Origin: an uncultured Anaerotruncus sp.
GTDB lineage: Bacteria; Bacillota; Clostridia; Oscillospirales; Ruminococcaceae
Reading direction: 5' to 3'
Length of the DNA stretch: 10,027 nucleotides
Assembly (NCBI GenBank): GCA_910586875.1
Contig: CAJUJI010000109.1
Location: forward strand, 1-10,027
Below, in pieces: positions 1-6,721 of this stretch (positions are counted from its first letter, which is position 1; the number at the start of each line of letters is the position of its first letter). The notes under the pieces are model-generated. The model searched no databases. It was not told the DNA's origin and saw only the letters and a program-made list of their open reading frames with translations. The position numbers and the translations under genes are program-made.

Positions 1-2
1 TC

Positions 3-704
3 AACGACTGCACAAACAAAAGCGTCTCAGACAGGACGCTTGGCCCTTTTGCCCTGAACTTCGTCGCCAACCTTATCCGGGCCTCCAACTCCTTCGGCAA
101 AAGCACCTCCATCGAGACGCTGGAGAAAAAGCTCCTGCGGGGGGATATGTTCTCACAGGTGGACCACATCGAACGTCCCGGTCTCGAAGAGCTTTACAAC
201 CATCTCAGGAGCGGTTTTGACCCGCTGGCCTTTGAGACCCGCACCGTGGACGCCGCTGAGTCCGGCGCCGCCATTCAGGAGCGTGACCTGCTGCTCTCAG
301 AAAAGCGCAGGCTGGAAAGGGCGCTGAACCGGCTGAAGTCGCTCTTCCTATACGGCGAGGAGGCGATGGCTGAGAAAGACTATCTGGTGGAGCGCAAGCA
401 ACTCATGGACGCTCTGGAGGAAAAGGACGCCCGGCTCGAAGAGCTGGAAGCCGAGGTCGCATCCTCCATCACCATGTCCGATGAGGAGTTCATGGCGAAG
501 GCCAGCTACTTCATCCTGAGCCAGCAGCTTCAGGACAAACGCTTCGTGAACTACGAGAAATTCATCCGCAAAATCGACCCGCAAATCGTCAAAGATTTTC
601 TCAACTCCGTCGTGACAAACTTTTGTATAAAAAACGGGCTTACCACCTCGATTCTCTTCAAAAACGGCGTCGAGGTCCGATTTTCTTACAAAGCTCAGGA
701 ATGA
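3..704 (+). CDS. Large serine recombinase, C-terminal part (5' end outside window)
   Basis: The frame is open from the first bases of the window to the TGA at 702-704, giving 233 residues with no start; the Met at 147 is internal, because conserved-looking sequence (NKSVSDRT, SFGKSTSIETLEKKLLRG) precedes it. This matches the C-terminal region of large serine site-specific recombinases as seen in Clostridia elements, past the catalytic and zinc-ribbon domains. A charged, heptad-like stretch (roughly residues 92-152 of the visible part, rich in E, K, R and L) fits the coiled coil such enzymes use for synapsis control. A conserved-looking tail follows (EEFMAKASYFIL, IVKDFLNSVV, FKNGVEVRF). These enzymes integrate and excise elements through Ser-mediated strand exchange, but the catalytic domain is not visible here. 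Its base composition appears more GC-rich than the neighbouring genes, consistent with transfer. Family assignment is by recognition, not a search. Confidence 0.82.
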   Translation, partial: NDCTNKSVSDRTLGPFALNFVANLIRASNSFGKSTSIETLEKKLLRGDMFSQVDHIERPGLEELYNHLRSGFDPLAFETRTVDAAESGAAIQERDLLLSEKRRLERALNRLKSLFLYGEEAMAEKDYLVERKQLMDALEEKDARLEELEAEVASSITMSDEEFMAKASYFILSQQLQDKRFVNYEKFIRKIDPQIVKDFLNSVVTNFCIKNGLTTSILFKNGVEVRFSYKAQE

Positions 705-741
705 GAAAAAAGCCCGGAAACCGCATGGTTTCTGGGCTTTT
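705..741. terminator. Bidirectional intrinsic terminator between recombinase and queA
   Basis: A 12-bp stem pairs 711-722 (AGCCCGGAAACC) with 727-738 (GGTTTCTGGGCT) through one G-U pair, with a 4-nt GCAT loop. On the + strand it ends in TTTT just after the recombinase stop. On the minus strand the flanking A run (705-711) reads as six U residues, so it also suits queA, whose stop is about 30 nt away. It therefore probably serves both convergent genes. Confidence 0.85.
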
Positions 742-770
742 CAGCGTCTTGCTCTTGATTCAATTTTCCG

Positions 771-1799
771 TCATAAGACAAGCATCGCATCGCCAAACGA
801 GAAAAACCGATAACGCTGCTCAATCGCAATTTTATAAGCATTCATAATGTTGTCATATCCGGCCAGCGCGCAAACCAGCATAATCAGCGTGCTTTCCGGC
901 AGATGAAAATTGGTGATCATCCCGTCAAGCACCTTGAACGGATAGCCGGGATAGATGAAAATGCTGGTGTCTCCATCGTCCTCGCGGATTTCTCCCAATT
1001 TCGTTGCGACCGATTCCAGCGTGCGGCAGCTGGTGGTACCGACCGCAATTACCCGATTGCCTCTGCGTTTGGTTTCGTTGATCACCTGTGCCGTCTCTTT
1101 TGGGAGGTAATAATGCTCCGAGTGCATGTGATGCTCGGTAATTTCCTCTACCTTAACAGGACGAAAGGTTCCTAACCCCACATGCAGGATTACATTGACA
1201 ACATTGATTCCTTTTTCCCGCAGGCGGTTAAGCAGCTCATTGGTAAAATGTAGCCCTGCGGTTGGCGCAGCAGCGGAGCCTGGTTGTTTAGAATAAACCG
1301 TTTGATAGCGTTCCTGGTCCTTGAGCGCCGCGGTGATATACGGCGGAAGCGGCATACTGCCAATCTGCTCTAAGATTGGATAGATGCTCTCCCCTTCATA
1401 TTCCATGTGAACCAGACGGTTTCCGCCCTCCACAACCTCCAACACCTCGGCATGAAGCAACCCCTCACCAAACGAGAACCGCGCGCCAACCTGCGCCCGC
1501 TTGCCGGGCTTTACCATAACCTCCCAAACGTCATGCTCCTTCTGGTCGAGCAGCAAAAACTGCATCGCGCCCAGTGTATGTTCCTTGACACCGAAGATGC
1601 GCGCCGGAATCACACGGGAGGTATTCACTACCAGCGTATCCCCTGGGTTCAGATAGTCGATGATGTCGTAAAAATGGCGGTGCTCCACCGCACCGGTAGC
1701 GGGGTCCAGGTGCATCAAGCGTGAGTGATCACGCGGCTCGATTGGCGTTTGTGCAATCAGCTCCTGTGGCATATCGAAAAAAAAGTCGGATTTCTTCAT
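771..1799 (-). CDS. queA: tRNA preQ1(34) S-adenosylmethionine ribosyltransferase-isomerase
   Basis: QueA transfers and isomerises the ribosyl moiety of S-adenosylmethionine onto 7-aminomethyl-7-deazaguanine at the wobble base of tRNAs with GUN anticodons, giving epoxyqueuosine; it is cytoplasmic. The 342-residue protein has the usual family length and landmarks in order: the N-terminal DFFFDMPQELIAQTP (5-19), NTSRVIPAR (59-67), LPPYI (151-155), YQTVYS to GLHFT (165-186), VGLGTFRPV (207-215), MHSEHY (225-230), GTTSCRTLES (254-263), NFHLPEST (297-304), and the C-terminal RFFSFGDAM. An AGGAGG ribosome site lies about 6 nt ahead of the ATG (plus-strand 1804-1810). It is transcribed divergently from the lysine operon. 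No ruvB or tgt partner is visible downstream, where the mobile-element end begins. The gene appears intact. Confidence 0.96.
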   Translation of the reverse strand: MKKSDFFFDMPQELIAQTPIEPRDHSRLMHLDPATGAVEHRHFYDIIDYLNPGDTLVVNTSRVIPARIFGVKEHTLGAMQFLLLDQKEHDVWEVMVKPGKRAQVGARFSFGEGLLHAEVLEVVEGGNRLVHMEYEGESIYPILEQIGSMPLPPYITAALKDQERYQTVYSKQPGSAAAPTAGLHFTNELLNRLREKGINVVNVILHVGLGTFRPVKVEEITEHHMHSEHYYLPKETAQVINETKRRGNRVIAVGTTSCRTLESVATKLGEIREDDGDTSIFIYPGYPFKVLDGMITNFHLPESTLIMLVCALAGYDNIMNAYKIAIEQRYRFFSFGDAMLVL

Positions 1800-1845
1800 A
1801 ACTTCCTCCTAATATCTATGCAATTCACTGAATTTCCTAACAATA

Positions 1846-1874
1846 TTGACATACACCACCAGGAATGCTAATAT
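1846..1874 (+). promoter_or_regulatory. Sigma-A promoter of the lysine operon leader
   Basis: TTGACA at 1846-1851 is a perfect -35 box. A 17-nt spacer separates it from TAATAT at 1869-1874, one mismatch from the -10 consensus. Transcription should begin near 1881, immediately ahead of the riboswitch P1 strand, giving a leader of about 324 nt before asd. No equally convincing promoter for divergent queA was found on the opposite strand. Confidence 0.85.
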
Positions 1875-1885
1875 AACTTTAGTAA

Positions 1886-2074
1886 GCCAAAACCGGTAGA
1901 GGCGCGTCTTTCATAAAACATGGGGCCAGGCTGCCAGGGTCCGCTAGAAAGCCCACATGCAAGGGAAAGACGCCGAAGAAAAATGCGGCGATTCCTGGCA
2001 GGTATTTTTCTGGGGGCATTGCCGAACAGGGATGTCACTGTCATCATGCAATTGATGGAGCGCTATTGGATGGC
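1886..2074 (+). ncRNA. Lysine riboswitch (L box) aptamer
   Basis: This is a lysine-sensing leader RNA. The conserved core is recognisable: GTAGAGGCGC at the 5' side, GACGCCGAAG (1969-1978) in the middle, and GGAGCGCTATTGG at the 3' side. P1 pairs CCGGTAG (1893-1899) with CTATTGG (2063-2069), two of the pairs being G-U, and is extended by GCCA (1886-1889) with TGGC (2071-2074). P2 pairs GTCTTTC (1906-1912) with GAAAGAC (1965-1971). Another arm pairs GAAAAATGC with GTATTTTTC across 1978-2010. The hallmark L2-L3 kissing contact is present as a perfect 8-nt match, CTGCCAGG (1931-1938) with CCTGGCAG (1994-2001). Its position ahead of asd-dapA-dapB fits lysine feedback. Known family members switch off expression when lysine binds, and the terminator downstream agrees with that. 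Confidence 0.93.
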
Positions 2075-2138
2075 ACAGTCTGCGGAAAATTCGCCAGGCT
2101 TTGCGCCGCAATAATGATTCTATTATATTGCAAGCAGC

Positions 2139-2161
2139 ACCGGTTTTCAACCGGTTTTTTT
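2139..2161 (+). terminator. Riboswitch-controlled intrinsic terminator ahead of asd
   Basis: ACCGGTT (2139-2145) pairs with AACCGGT (2149-2155) around a TTC loop, and the run of T continues to 2161. It lies about 65 nt after the aptamer and 44 nt before the asd ATG, the usual place for an expression platform. A short stem and long U tract suit conditional termination. Both arms contain ACCGGTTTT, complementary to 1889-1897 in the 5' strand of P1. Confidence 0.88.
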
Positions 2162-2204
2162 ATTATCTAGCATAATATAGCAAATAGAAAGGAATGTTTG
2201 GAAG

Positions 2205-3284
2205 ATGAAAACCTATCATGTGGGGGTTGTTGGTGCAACAGGAATGGTTGGACAGCGATTTATTTCGCTGTTGGAGAATCACCCATGGTTTGAGCTGACG
2301 GTGGTTGCGGCGTCTCCGCGTTCGGCTGGCAAAACCTATGAACAGGCGGTCGGCAATCGCTGGGCGATGTCCACCCCCATCCCCGAGGCGGTCAAGAAGA
2401 TGGTGGTGCTTGATGCCTCCAAAGTGGAGGAGGTTGCCGCTAAGGTTGATTTTATTTTCTGTGCAGTGGACATGAAAAAGGAGGAGATTCGCGCATTGGA
2501 GGAGGCATACGCTAAGGCGGAATGCCCTGTTGTTTCAAACAATTCCGCCCATCGCTTTACCACTGATGTCCCGATGATTATTCCAGAAATCAATGATACA
2601 CACACCGATATCATCCCAGCCCAGCGGGCGCGTTTGGGAACCAAGCGCGGTTTTATTGCGGTGAAATCCAACTGCTCGCTGCAAAGCTATGTCCCTGCGC
2701 TGCATCCGCTGCGGGAGGAATTTGGCGTTGAAAAGGCGTTGGTCTGCACCTATCAAGCGATTTCTGGCGCTGGCAAAACCTTTGAAAGCTGGCCGGAGAT
2801 GCTGGACAATGTAATTCCCTACATCGGCGGCGAGGAAGAAAAAAGTGAGAAGGAGCCACAAAAAATCTGGGGCACCATCGAAAACGGCGAAATTGTGCCG
2901 GTAAGCACACCTGCCATCACGGCGCAATGTTTGCGTGTCCCCTGCTCCGACGGGCATATGGCAGCTGTATTCGTCAGCTTCCGTAAAAAGCCAACCATTG
3001 AACAGATCAAAGAAAAGTGGGCGTCATTTGCCGGCGCTGCGCAAGAGCTTCAGCTTCCCAGCGCGCCAAAACAGTTCCTACACTATTTTGAGGAACCCGA
3101 CCGCCCGCAAACGAAACTGGACCGGATGCTCGAAAACGGGATGGCAGTTTCGATTGGCCGTCTGCGTGAAGATACGCAATATGATTATAAGTTTGTTTGC
3201 CTCTCCCATAATACGCTGCGCGGCGCGGCTGGCGGCGGTGTGCTGCTGGCGGAACTGTTGGCGGCGAAGGGCTATCTGGATTAA
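2205..3284 (+). CDS. asd: Aspartate-semialdehyde dehydrogenase
   Basis: Asd reduces L-aspartyl 4-phosphate with NADPH to aspartate 4-semialdehyde, the branch point for lysine/diaminopimelate, threonine and methionine. The 359-residue protein starts with a Rossmann dinucleotide-binding loop, GVVGATGMVG (7-16). The catalytic cysteine is Cys157 in KSNCSLQ, and R244 and H251 (RVPCSDGH) supply substrate-binding and acid-base residues. The SNCSLQSYVPALHPL form and the overall length place it with the archaeal/fungal-like class of the enzyme rather than the classical Escherichia coli Asd; this subclass call is from pattern recognition. An AAAGGA ribosome site lies 11 nt before the ATG. It is the first gene behind the lysine riboswitch, so its expression should fall when lysine is plentiful. 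Nothing appears broken. Confidence 0.95.
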   Translation: MKTYHVGVVGATGMVGQRFISLLENHPWFELTVVAASPRSAGKTYEQAVGNRWAMSTPIPEAVKKMVVLDASKVEEVAAKVDFIFCAVDMKKEEIRALEEAYAKAECPVVSNNSAHRFTTDVPMIIPEINDTHTDIIPAQRARLGTKRGFIAVKSNCSLQSYVPALHPLREEFGVEKALVCTYQAISGAGKTFESWPEMLDNVIPYIGGEEEKSEKEPQKIWGTIENGEIVPVSTPAITAQCLRVPCSDGHMAAVFVSFRKKPTIEQIKEKWASFAGAAQELQLPSAPKQFLHYFEEPDRPQTKLDRMLENGMAVSIGRLREDTQYDYKFVCLSHNTLRGAAGGGVLLAELLAAKGYLD

Positions 3285-3306
3285 GTGACAGAAAGGACTT
3301 GAGTGG

Positions 3307-4194
3307 ATGAAAAAGACAGTTTTTACTGGCGCGGGGGTCGCCATCATCACCCCCATGTATGAGGATTTGTCGGTAAATTGGGAGGAACTGGGACGCATCA
3401 TTGATCACCAGATTGCAAATGGAACCGATGCAATTGTAATCGCCGGAACCACCGGCGAAGCCTCCACCTATACCGACGAAGAGCATGTGGAATCCATCCG
3501 TTATACGGTCGAGCATGTCGCAGGACGCGTACCGGTCGTAGCGGGCGCGGGCAGCAATGACACCGCCTATGCGGTATGGCTTTCACAGGAGGCTAAAAAA
3601 GCTGGCGCAGATGCACTGCTGCATGTAACCCCCTATTACAACAAAACCTCTCAGGCGGGGCTGGTCCGGCATTTTACCACCATCGCAGATGCAACCGACC
3701 TGCCGGTCATTTTATATGATGTACCAAGCCGCACAGGTATGAGTATCCAGCCAAAAACCTATCTGGAACTTTCTAAACACCCGAACATCGTCGCGGTTAA
3801 GGAAGCCAGCGGCAACCTTTCCGCAATTGCGCAAACCCGTGCACTTTGTGGGGACGCACTGGATATCTACTCTGGCAATGATGACCAGATTGTTCCTATT
3901 CTTTCATTAGGCGGTAAAGGGGTCATTTCGGTACTTTCCAATGTGATGCCGCAGCAGGCGCACGATATTTGCCAGCTGTATTTTGATGGCAAGGTACAGG
4001 AAAGCGCAACGCTCCAGCTCAAGTTGTTAGGTCTGATTAACGCATTGTTCTGTGATGTCAACCCCATTCCGGTCAAGGCAGCTATGAATCTGCTGGGTTG
4101 GAAGGCAGGGGCTTGCCGGCTGCCGTTGGTCGATTTGAGCACAGAACATCTCGCGCTGCTCAAACAAGAAATGCAGTCTGCGGGCTTGCTTTAA
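3307..4194 (+). CDS. dapA: 4-hydroxy-tetrahydrodipicolinate synthase
   Basis: DapA condenses pyruvate and aspartate semialdehyde, the first step committed to lysine and diaminopimelate. The 295-residue protein is a class I aldolase TIM barrel. The GTTGE motif supplies T48 and T49, and the catalytic relay tyrosines are Y110/Y111 and Y137 (YDVPSRTG). R142 binds the substrate carboxylate, and the Schiff-base lysine is K165 (VAVKEASGN). The SGNDD loop follows at 189-193. Compared with the E. coli allosteric lysine site, positions equivalent to H53 and E84 are D57 and Y88 here, while H60 and N84 are kept, so feedback by lysine may be weak or absent (inference). It starts 23 nt after asd, with AGAAAGGA upstream of the ATG, and is co-transcribed under the riboswitch. 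Confidence 0.96.
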   Translation: MKKTVFTGAGVAIITPMYEDLSVNWEELGRIIDHQIANGTDAIVIAGTTGEASTYTDEEHVESIRYTVEHVAGRVPVVAGAGSNDTAYAVWLSQEAKKAGADALLHVTPYYNKTSQAGLVRHFTTIADATDLPVILYDVPSRTGMSIQPKTYLELSKHPNIVAVKEASGNLSAIAQTRALCGDALDIYSGNDDQIVPILSLGGKGVISVLSNVMPQQAHDICQLYFDGKVQESATLQLKLLGLINALFCDVNPIPVKAAMNLLGWKAGACRLPLVDLSTEHLALLKQEMQSAGLL

Positions 4195-4213
4195 GCGCAT
4201 ACAGGAGGTTGAA

Positions 4214-4963
4214 ATGAAAAGGATTTTGCTCTCAGGCTGTAATGGAAAAATGGGGCGCAACATTGCTGCCTGCGTCCGTGAACGCAATGACTGCACCATC
4301 GTTGCGGGAATCGATATAAGCGGTACGGTGCTGGATGCGTTTCCGGTATTCACCTCCCCTGCTGAATGTTCGGTGGAGGCTGATGTGATAATCGATTTTT
4401 CCCATCCAAACGCGCTCTCTACGTTGTTGGACTATGCGATTCTACACAAGCTTCCAGCAGTGATCGCGACTACCGGCCTTTCCAGCAGCCAAATCGACGC
4501 CATCCACGCCGCCGCTGAAAAGATTCCGGTGTTCTTCACCGCGAATATGTCATTGGGGGTCAATTTGCTTGCAGAGCTGGCGAAAAAAGCGGCTGCTGTA
4601 TTGGGGGATCAATTCGACATTGAGATTATCGAAAAGCACCATAACCAGAAAATTGATGCGCCCAGCGGAACGGCTTTGATGCTGGCGGATGCAATTTCCA
4701 GCGTGCTTTTAGAGCCTCCTGCCTATGTCTACGACCGTCATGCAGTGCGTAAGAAACGCAGCAAAAATGAAATTGGCATCCACGCGGTGCGCGGTGGTAC
4801 GATTGTCGGTGAGCATGAAATTTTATTCGCTGGGCATGATGAAACAATCACCATTTCCCACACAGCTGCCAGTAAAGGGGTTTTTGCAACTGGCAGTATC
4901 AATGCGGCGATGTTCCTGTGTGAAAAAGAAAAAGGGCTGTATCACATGGGTGACCTTGTTTAA
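4214..4963 (+). CDS. dapB: 4-hydroxy-tetrahydrodipicolinate reductase
   Basis: DapB reduces the DapA product with NAD(P)H to tetrahydrodipicolinate. The 249-residue protein has the nucleotide-binding loop GCNGKMG (8-14), DFSHP (61-65), and ATTGL (85-89). The signature EKHHNQKIDAPSGTA (140-154) contains catalytic H142 and K146. IGIHAVRGGTIVGEHE (187-202) contributes to the substrate site and tetramer interface. It is slightly shorter than the roughly 270-residue E. coli enzyme, a normal size for Firmicutes. A consensus AGGAGG (4203-4208) lies 5 nt before the ATG and 19 nt separate it from dapA, so it belongs to the same operon. Later steps (dapL or the acyl-transfer branch, dapF, lysA) are not in the window. 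Confidence 0.96.
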   Translation: MKRILLSGCNGKMGRNIAACVRERNDCTIVAGIDISGTVLDAFPVFTSPAECSVEADVIIDFSHPNALSTLLDYAILHKLPAVIATTGLSSSQIDAIHAAAEKIPVFFTANMSLGVNLLAELAKKAAAVLGDQFDIEIIEKHHNQKIDAPSGTALMLADAISSVLLEPPAYVYDRHAVRKKRSKNEIGIHAVRGGTIVGEHEILFAGHDETITISHTAASKGVFATGSINAAMFLCEKEKGLYHMGDLV

Positions 4964-4994
4964 CGACCTTGCAATATGCAAAATGTGTAAACGC

Positions 4995-5031
4995 TAAAAA
5001 AGGGAGGCTTTTATCCTGTAAAAAGCCTCCC
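4995..5031 (-). terminator. Strong hairpin with a U tract only on the minus strand
   Basis: GGGAGGCTTTT (5002-5012) pairs perfectly with AAAAGCCTCCC (5021-5031) around an 8-nt loop. Read on the + strand it is followed by CGAAGTATAA, not by a U run, so it is a poor terminator for dapB. Read on the minus strand it is followed by six T residues (plus-strand A run, 4996-5001), the form of an intrinsic terminator. The only upstream minus-strand gene is the methyltransferase, whose transcript would have to cross the whole ACT gene to reach it. On the + strand the stem could instead act as an RNA-processing or stability element between dapB and the ACT gene. Confidence 0.7.
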
Positions 5032-5070
5032 GAAGTATAAAAAAATTTTCAAAGAAAGGAAGCGTTTTTC

Positions 5071-5601
5071 ATGAATGGTGTTTCAAAAATAACCATCTGT
5101 GAAGAGGTGGCCCTGGTGACCTTTTGCAATATCCAAAATGACCTGCGGTTAACCGCAGAAATTTTTTCGAAATTTGCAAAGTCCGGTATTAACATTGACA
5201 TGATCTGCCAAACAGCTCCCAAAGGCCAACAGATCGACCTTTCCTTTACCCTGTCCTCGAACAGATTGGTGGACGCGCTAGCCGTTGCAAAAAAATTCCA
5301 GGAAACCCATCCTGGATTAACCCCGATGGTAAGCAGCGGGAATGCAAAAATTCAGCTCTATGGTGAGGAAATGCGCGAAATGAATGGAGTTGCCGCCGCT
5401 GCAATTTCTGCGCTTTCCCAGACAGGCGTTGAGTTGACCCTTGTCACCACCAGCGAGGTGGACATTTCCCTGTTGATTGCACAAGCGCATCTGCTGGAAG
5501 CACATGACGCTTTGGAAAAAACCTTTGGGGTTTGCGCCAGTTATGAACTTTCGTCCTCCCCAAAGAACATGAACAGCTGGCAGCGGATCGAGCCGTTGTA
5601 A
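5071..5601 (+). CDS. Free-standing tandem ACT-domain protein, aspartokinase regulatory-subunit type
   Basis: The 176-residue protein consists of two ACT-like segments, roughly residues 12-70 (VALVTFCN, AKSGINIDMICQ, IDLSFTLSS) and 88-150 (IQLYGEEMREMNGVAAAAISALSQTGV... with VDISLLIAQ and LEAHDALEKTF). This is the pattern of the C-terminal regulatory region of aspartate kinase, where lysine or threonine binds between ACT domains. No kinase domain is present and no remnant of one lies in 4964-5070. It could act like the beta subunit of the Bacillus alpha2-beta2 lysine-sensitive aspartokinase, joining a kinase encoded elsewhere; this role is inferred. AAGGA ends about 10 nt before the ATG. The gene follows dapB by 107 nt, with a hairpin between. 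The last ~20 residues (SSSPKNMNSWQRIEPL region) extend past the ACT fold and overlap the converging methyltransferase gene. Confidence 0.85.
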   Translation: MNGVSKITICEEVALVTFCNIQNDLRLTAEIFSKFAKSGINIDMICQTAPKGQQIDLSFTLSSNRLVDALAVAKKFQETHPGLTPMVSSGNAKIQLYGEEMREMNGVAAAAISALSQTGVELTLVTTSEVDISLLIAQAHLLEAHDALEKTFGVCASYELSSSPKNMNSWQRIEPL

Positions 5602-6671
5602 AGCTTGCGGCGCCGCTTTGCAGTCCGCCCGAAAAATTCCTCAAAGCTTTCGTGTGGACTAATGATATAGTAGCTTAAATCTGCCGCAGGCTGGAACCGC
5701 TCCCCCATTTGGTGATAAAGAGCCTCGGCTTGTTCTACCTCCAGCATCCGCTCGCCATAAGGCGGATTTGTCAGCACAATTCCTGCATTTGCTTCAAAGT
5801 CTGCAAGCGGTGCTTTTTTCGCTTTAATGCGGGTAGCAACCCCTGCTTTGACTGCGTTCTCCTGGGTGAGACGGACCGCCTCAGGGTCGATATCCGAGGC
5901 ATATGCCAAAAATGCTGCGTCTTTGCGTACCTGTGCAATCGCCTCGCTGCGCACCTGGTGAAAAATATCATTCTGAAAGCAGCTCCAACTCTGTGCGGAG
6001 AATCGCCGCCGGATGCCAGGTGCGATGTTCAGCGCCTTCAAAGCAGCCTCTATCATCAGCGTACCAGAACCACACATCGGATCCAATACCACGCTATCCT
6101 GCCGCACTCTGGCAAGGTCCACAATTCCAGCCGCCAGTGTCTCCTTAATTGGTGCAGCATTGGCGTTGGAGCGATAGCCGCGTTTGTGCAGTCCTGCTCC
6201 GGAGGTATCTAACAATAGCAGCACATTGTCTTTTAAAATGAGGCATTGTATCCGGCAGAGCGCATCTGTTTCAGAAAAGGTTCGTTGATGATAAATTCCT
6301 TCAAGACGGTGCACAACCGCTCGCTTGATAATCTTCTGACAATCCGGAACGCTAAATAGTTTGGAGCTGAGCGAGGCACATTTTACCGGAAAGCGATCCT
6401 CACGTCCGATAAATCGCTCCCAAGGCAGTGCTGCGGTTTGGTCAAACAGTTCGGTAAAGCTTTCCGCACGAAATTCTCCCATCACAACCCCAACCCGCTC
6501 GGCGGTGCGCAACCAAAGGTTTGCTTTTGCTATCATAGAGAGCCCACCTTCAAAAAAGACACGCCCATTGGTCGCTTGGACATTTTCGCCGCCCAGCTTT
6601 TTTACCTCAAAAGACAGCACACTTTCCAATCCAAACATGCAAGGACAGCACAGTTTTATTTTTTCACTCAT
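5541..6671 (-). CDS. THUMP-domain class I SAM-dependent RNA methyltransferase (RlmL/YpsC-like)
   Basis: The protein is likely an N2-guanine rRNA methyltransferase of the RlmL N-terminal/YpsC family; the exact target base cannot be told. From the ATG at 6671 it has 376 residues: an N-terminal ferredoxin-like/THUMP region (about 5-157), the linker HKRGYR (162-167), then a Rossmann methyltransferase with SAM-binding motif DPMCGSGT (197-204), the acidic DIDPEA (260-265), and the catalytic NPPYGERM (302-309). The C-terminal NGSIRCQLFMF strand is family-typical. The reading frame extends upstream to 6767, but the ATG at 6671 is preferred because GGAGAGG lies about 9 nt ahead of it and the promoter falls inside the extension. 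Its 3' end overlaps the convergent ACT gene by 61 nt. Confidence 0.92.
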   Translation of the reverse strand: MSEKIKLCCPCMFGLESVLSFEVKKLGGENVQATNGRVFFEGGLSMIAKANLWLRTAERVGVVMGEFRAESFTELFDQTAALPWERFIGREDRFPVKCASLSSKLFSVPDCQKIIKRAVVHRLEGIYHQRTFSETDALCRIQCLILKDNVLLLLDTSGAGLHKRGYRSNANAAPIKETLAAGIVDLARVRQDSVVLDPMCGSGTLMIEAALKALNIAPGIRRRFSAQSWSCFQNDIFHQVRSEAIAQVRKDAAFLAYASDIDPEAVRLTQENAVKAGVATRIKAKKAPLADFEANAGIVLTNPPYGERMLEVEQAEALYHQMGERFQPAADLSYYIISPHESFEEFFGRTAKRRRKLYNGSIRCQLFMFFGEDESS

Positions 6672-6680
6672 ATTTAAAAT

Positions 6681-6687
6681 CCTCTCC
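6681..6687 (-). promoter_or_regulatory. Ribosome site deciding the methyltransferase start
   Basis: GGAGAGG on the minus strand lies 9 nt ahead of the ATG at 6671. It supports this start over the ATG at 6767, which would begin inside the IS-end hairpin and add 32 residues translated from the promoter region. Confidence 0.75.
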
Positions 6688-6721
6688 GCATTCTTAATAA
6701 GATTACACTTGTCCTGGAAAT

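Noticed and set aside
903..1724. Plus-strand open frames across queA
   Set aside because: They are antisense to a well-conserved complete queA and have no family-like sequence.
1920..2114. Small reading frames on both strands in the asd leader
   Set aside because: They lie within the lysine riboswitch, whose conserved pairing explains the sequence, and have no ribosome site of note.
4964..5070. A decayed kinase domain that would make the ACT gene a broken lysC
   Set aside because: Only about 100 nt of intergenic sequence with a hairpin lie between dapB and the ACT start, with no kinase-like coding.
5600..5625. GC-rich palindrome (GGCGCC core) after the ACT stop as a + strand terminator
   Set aside because: No U tract follows and the bases are coding sequence of the methyltransferase.
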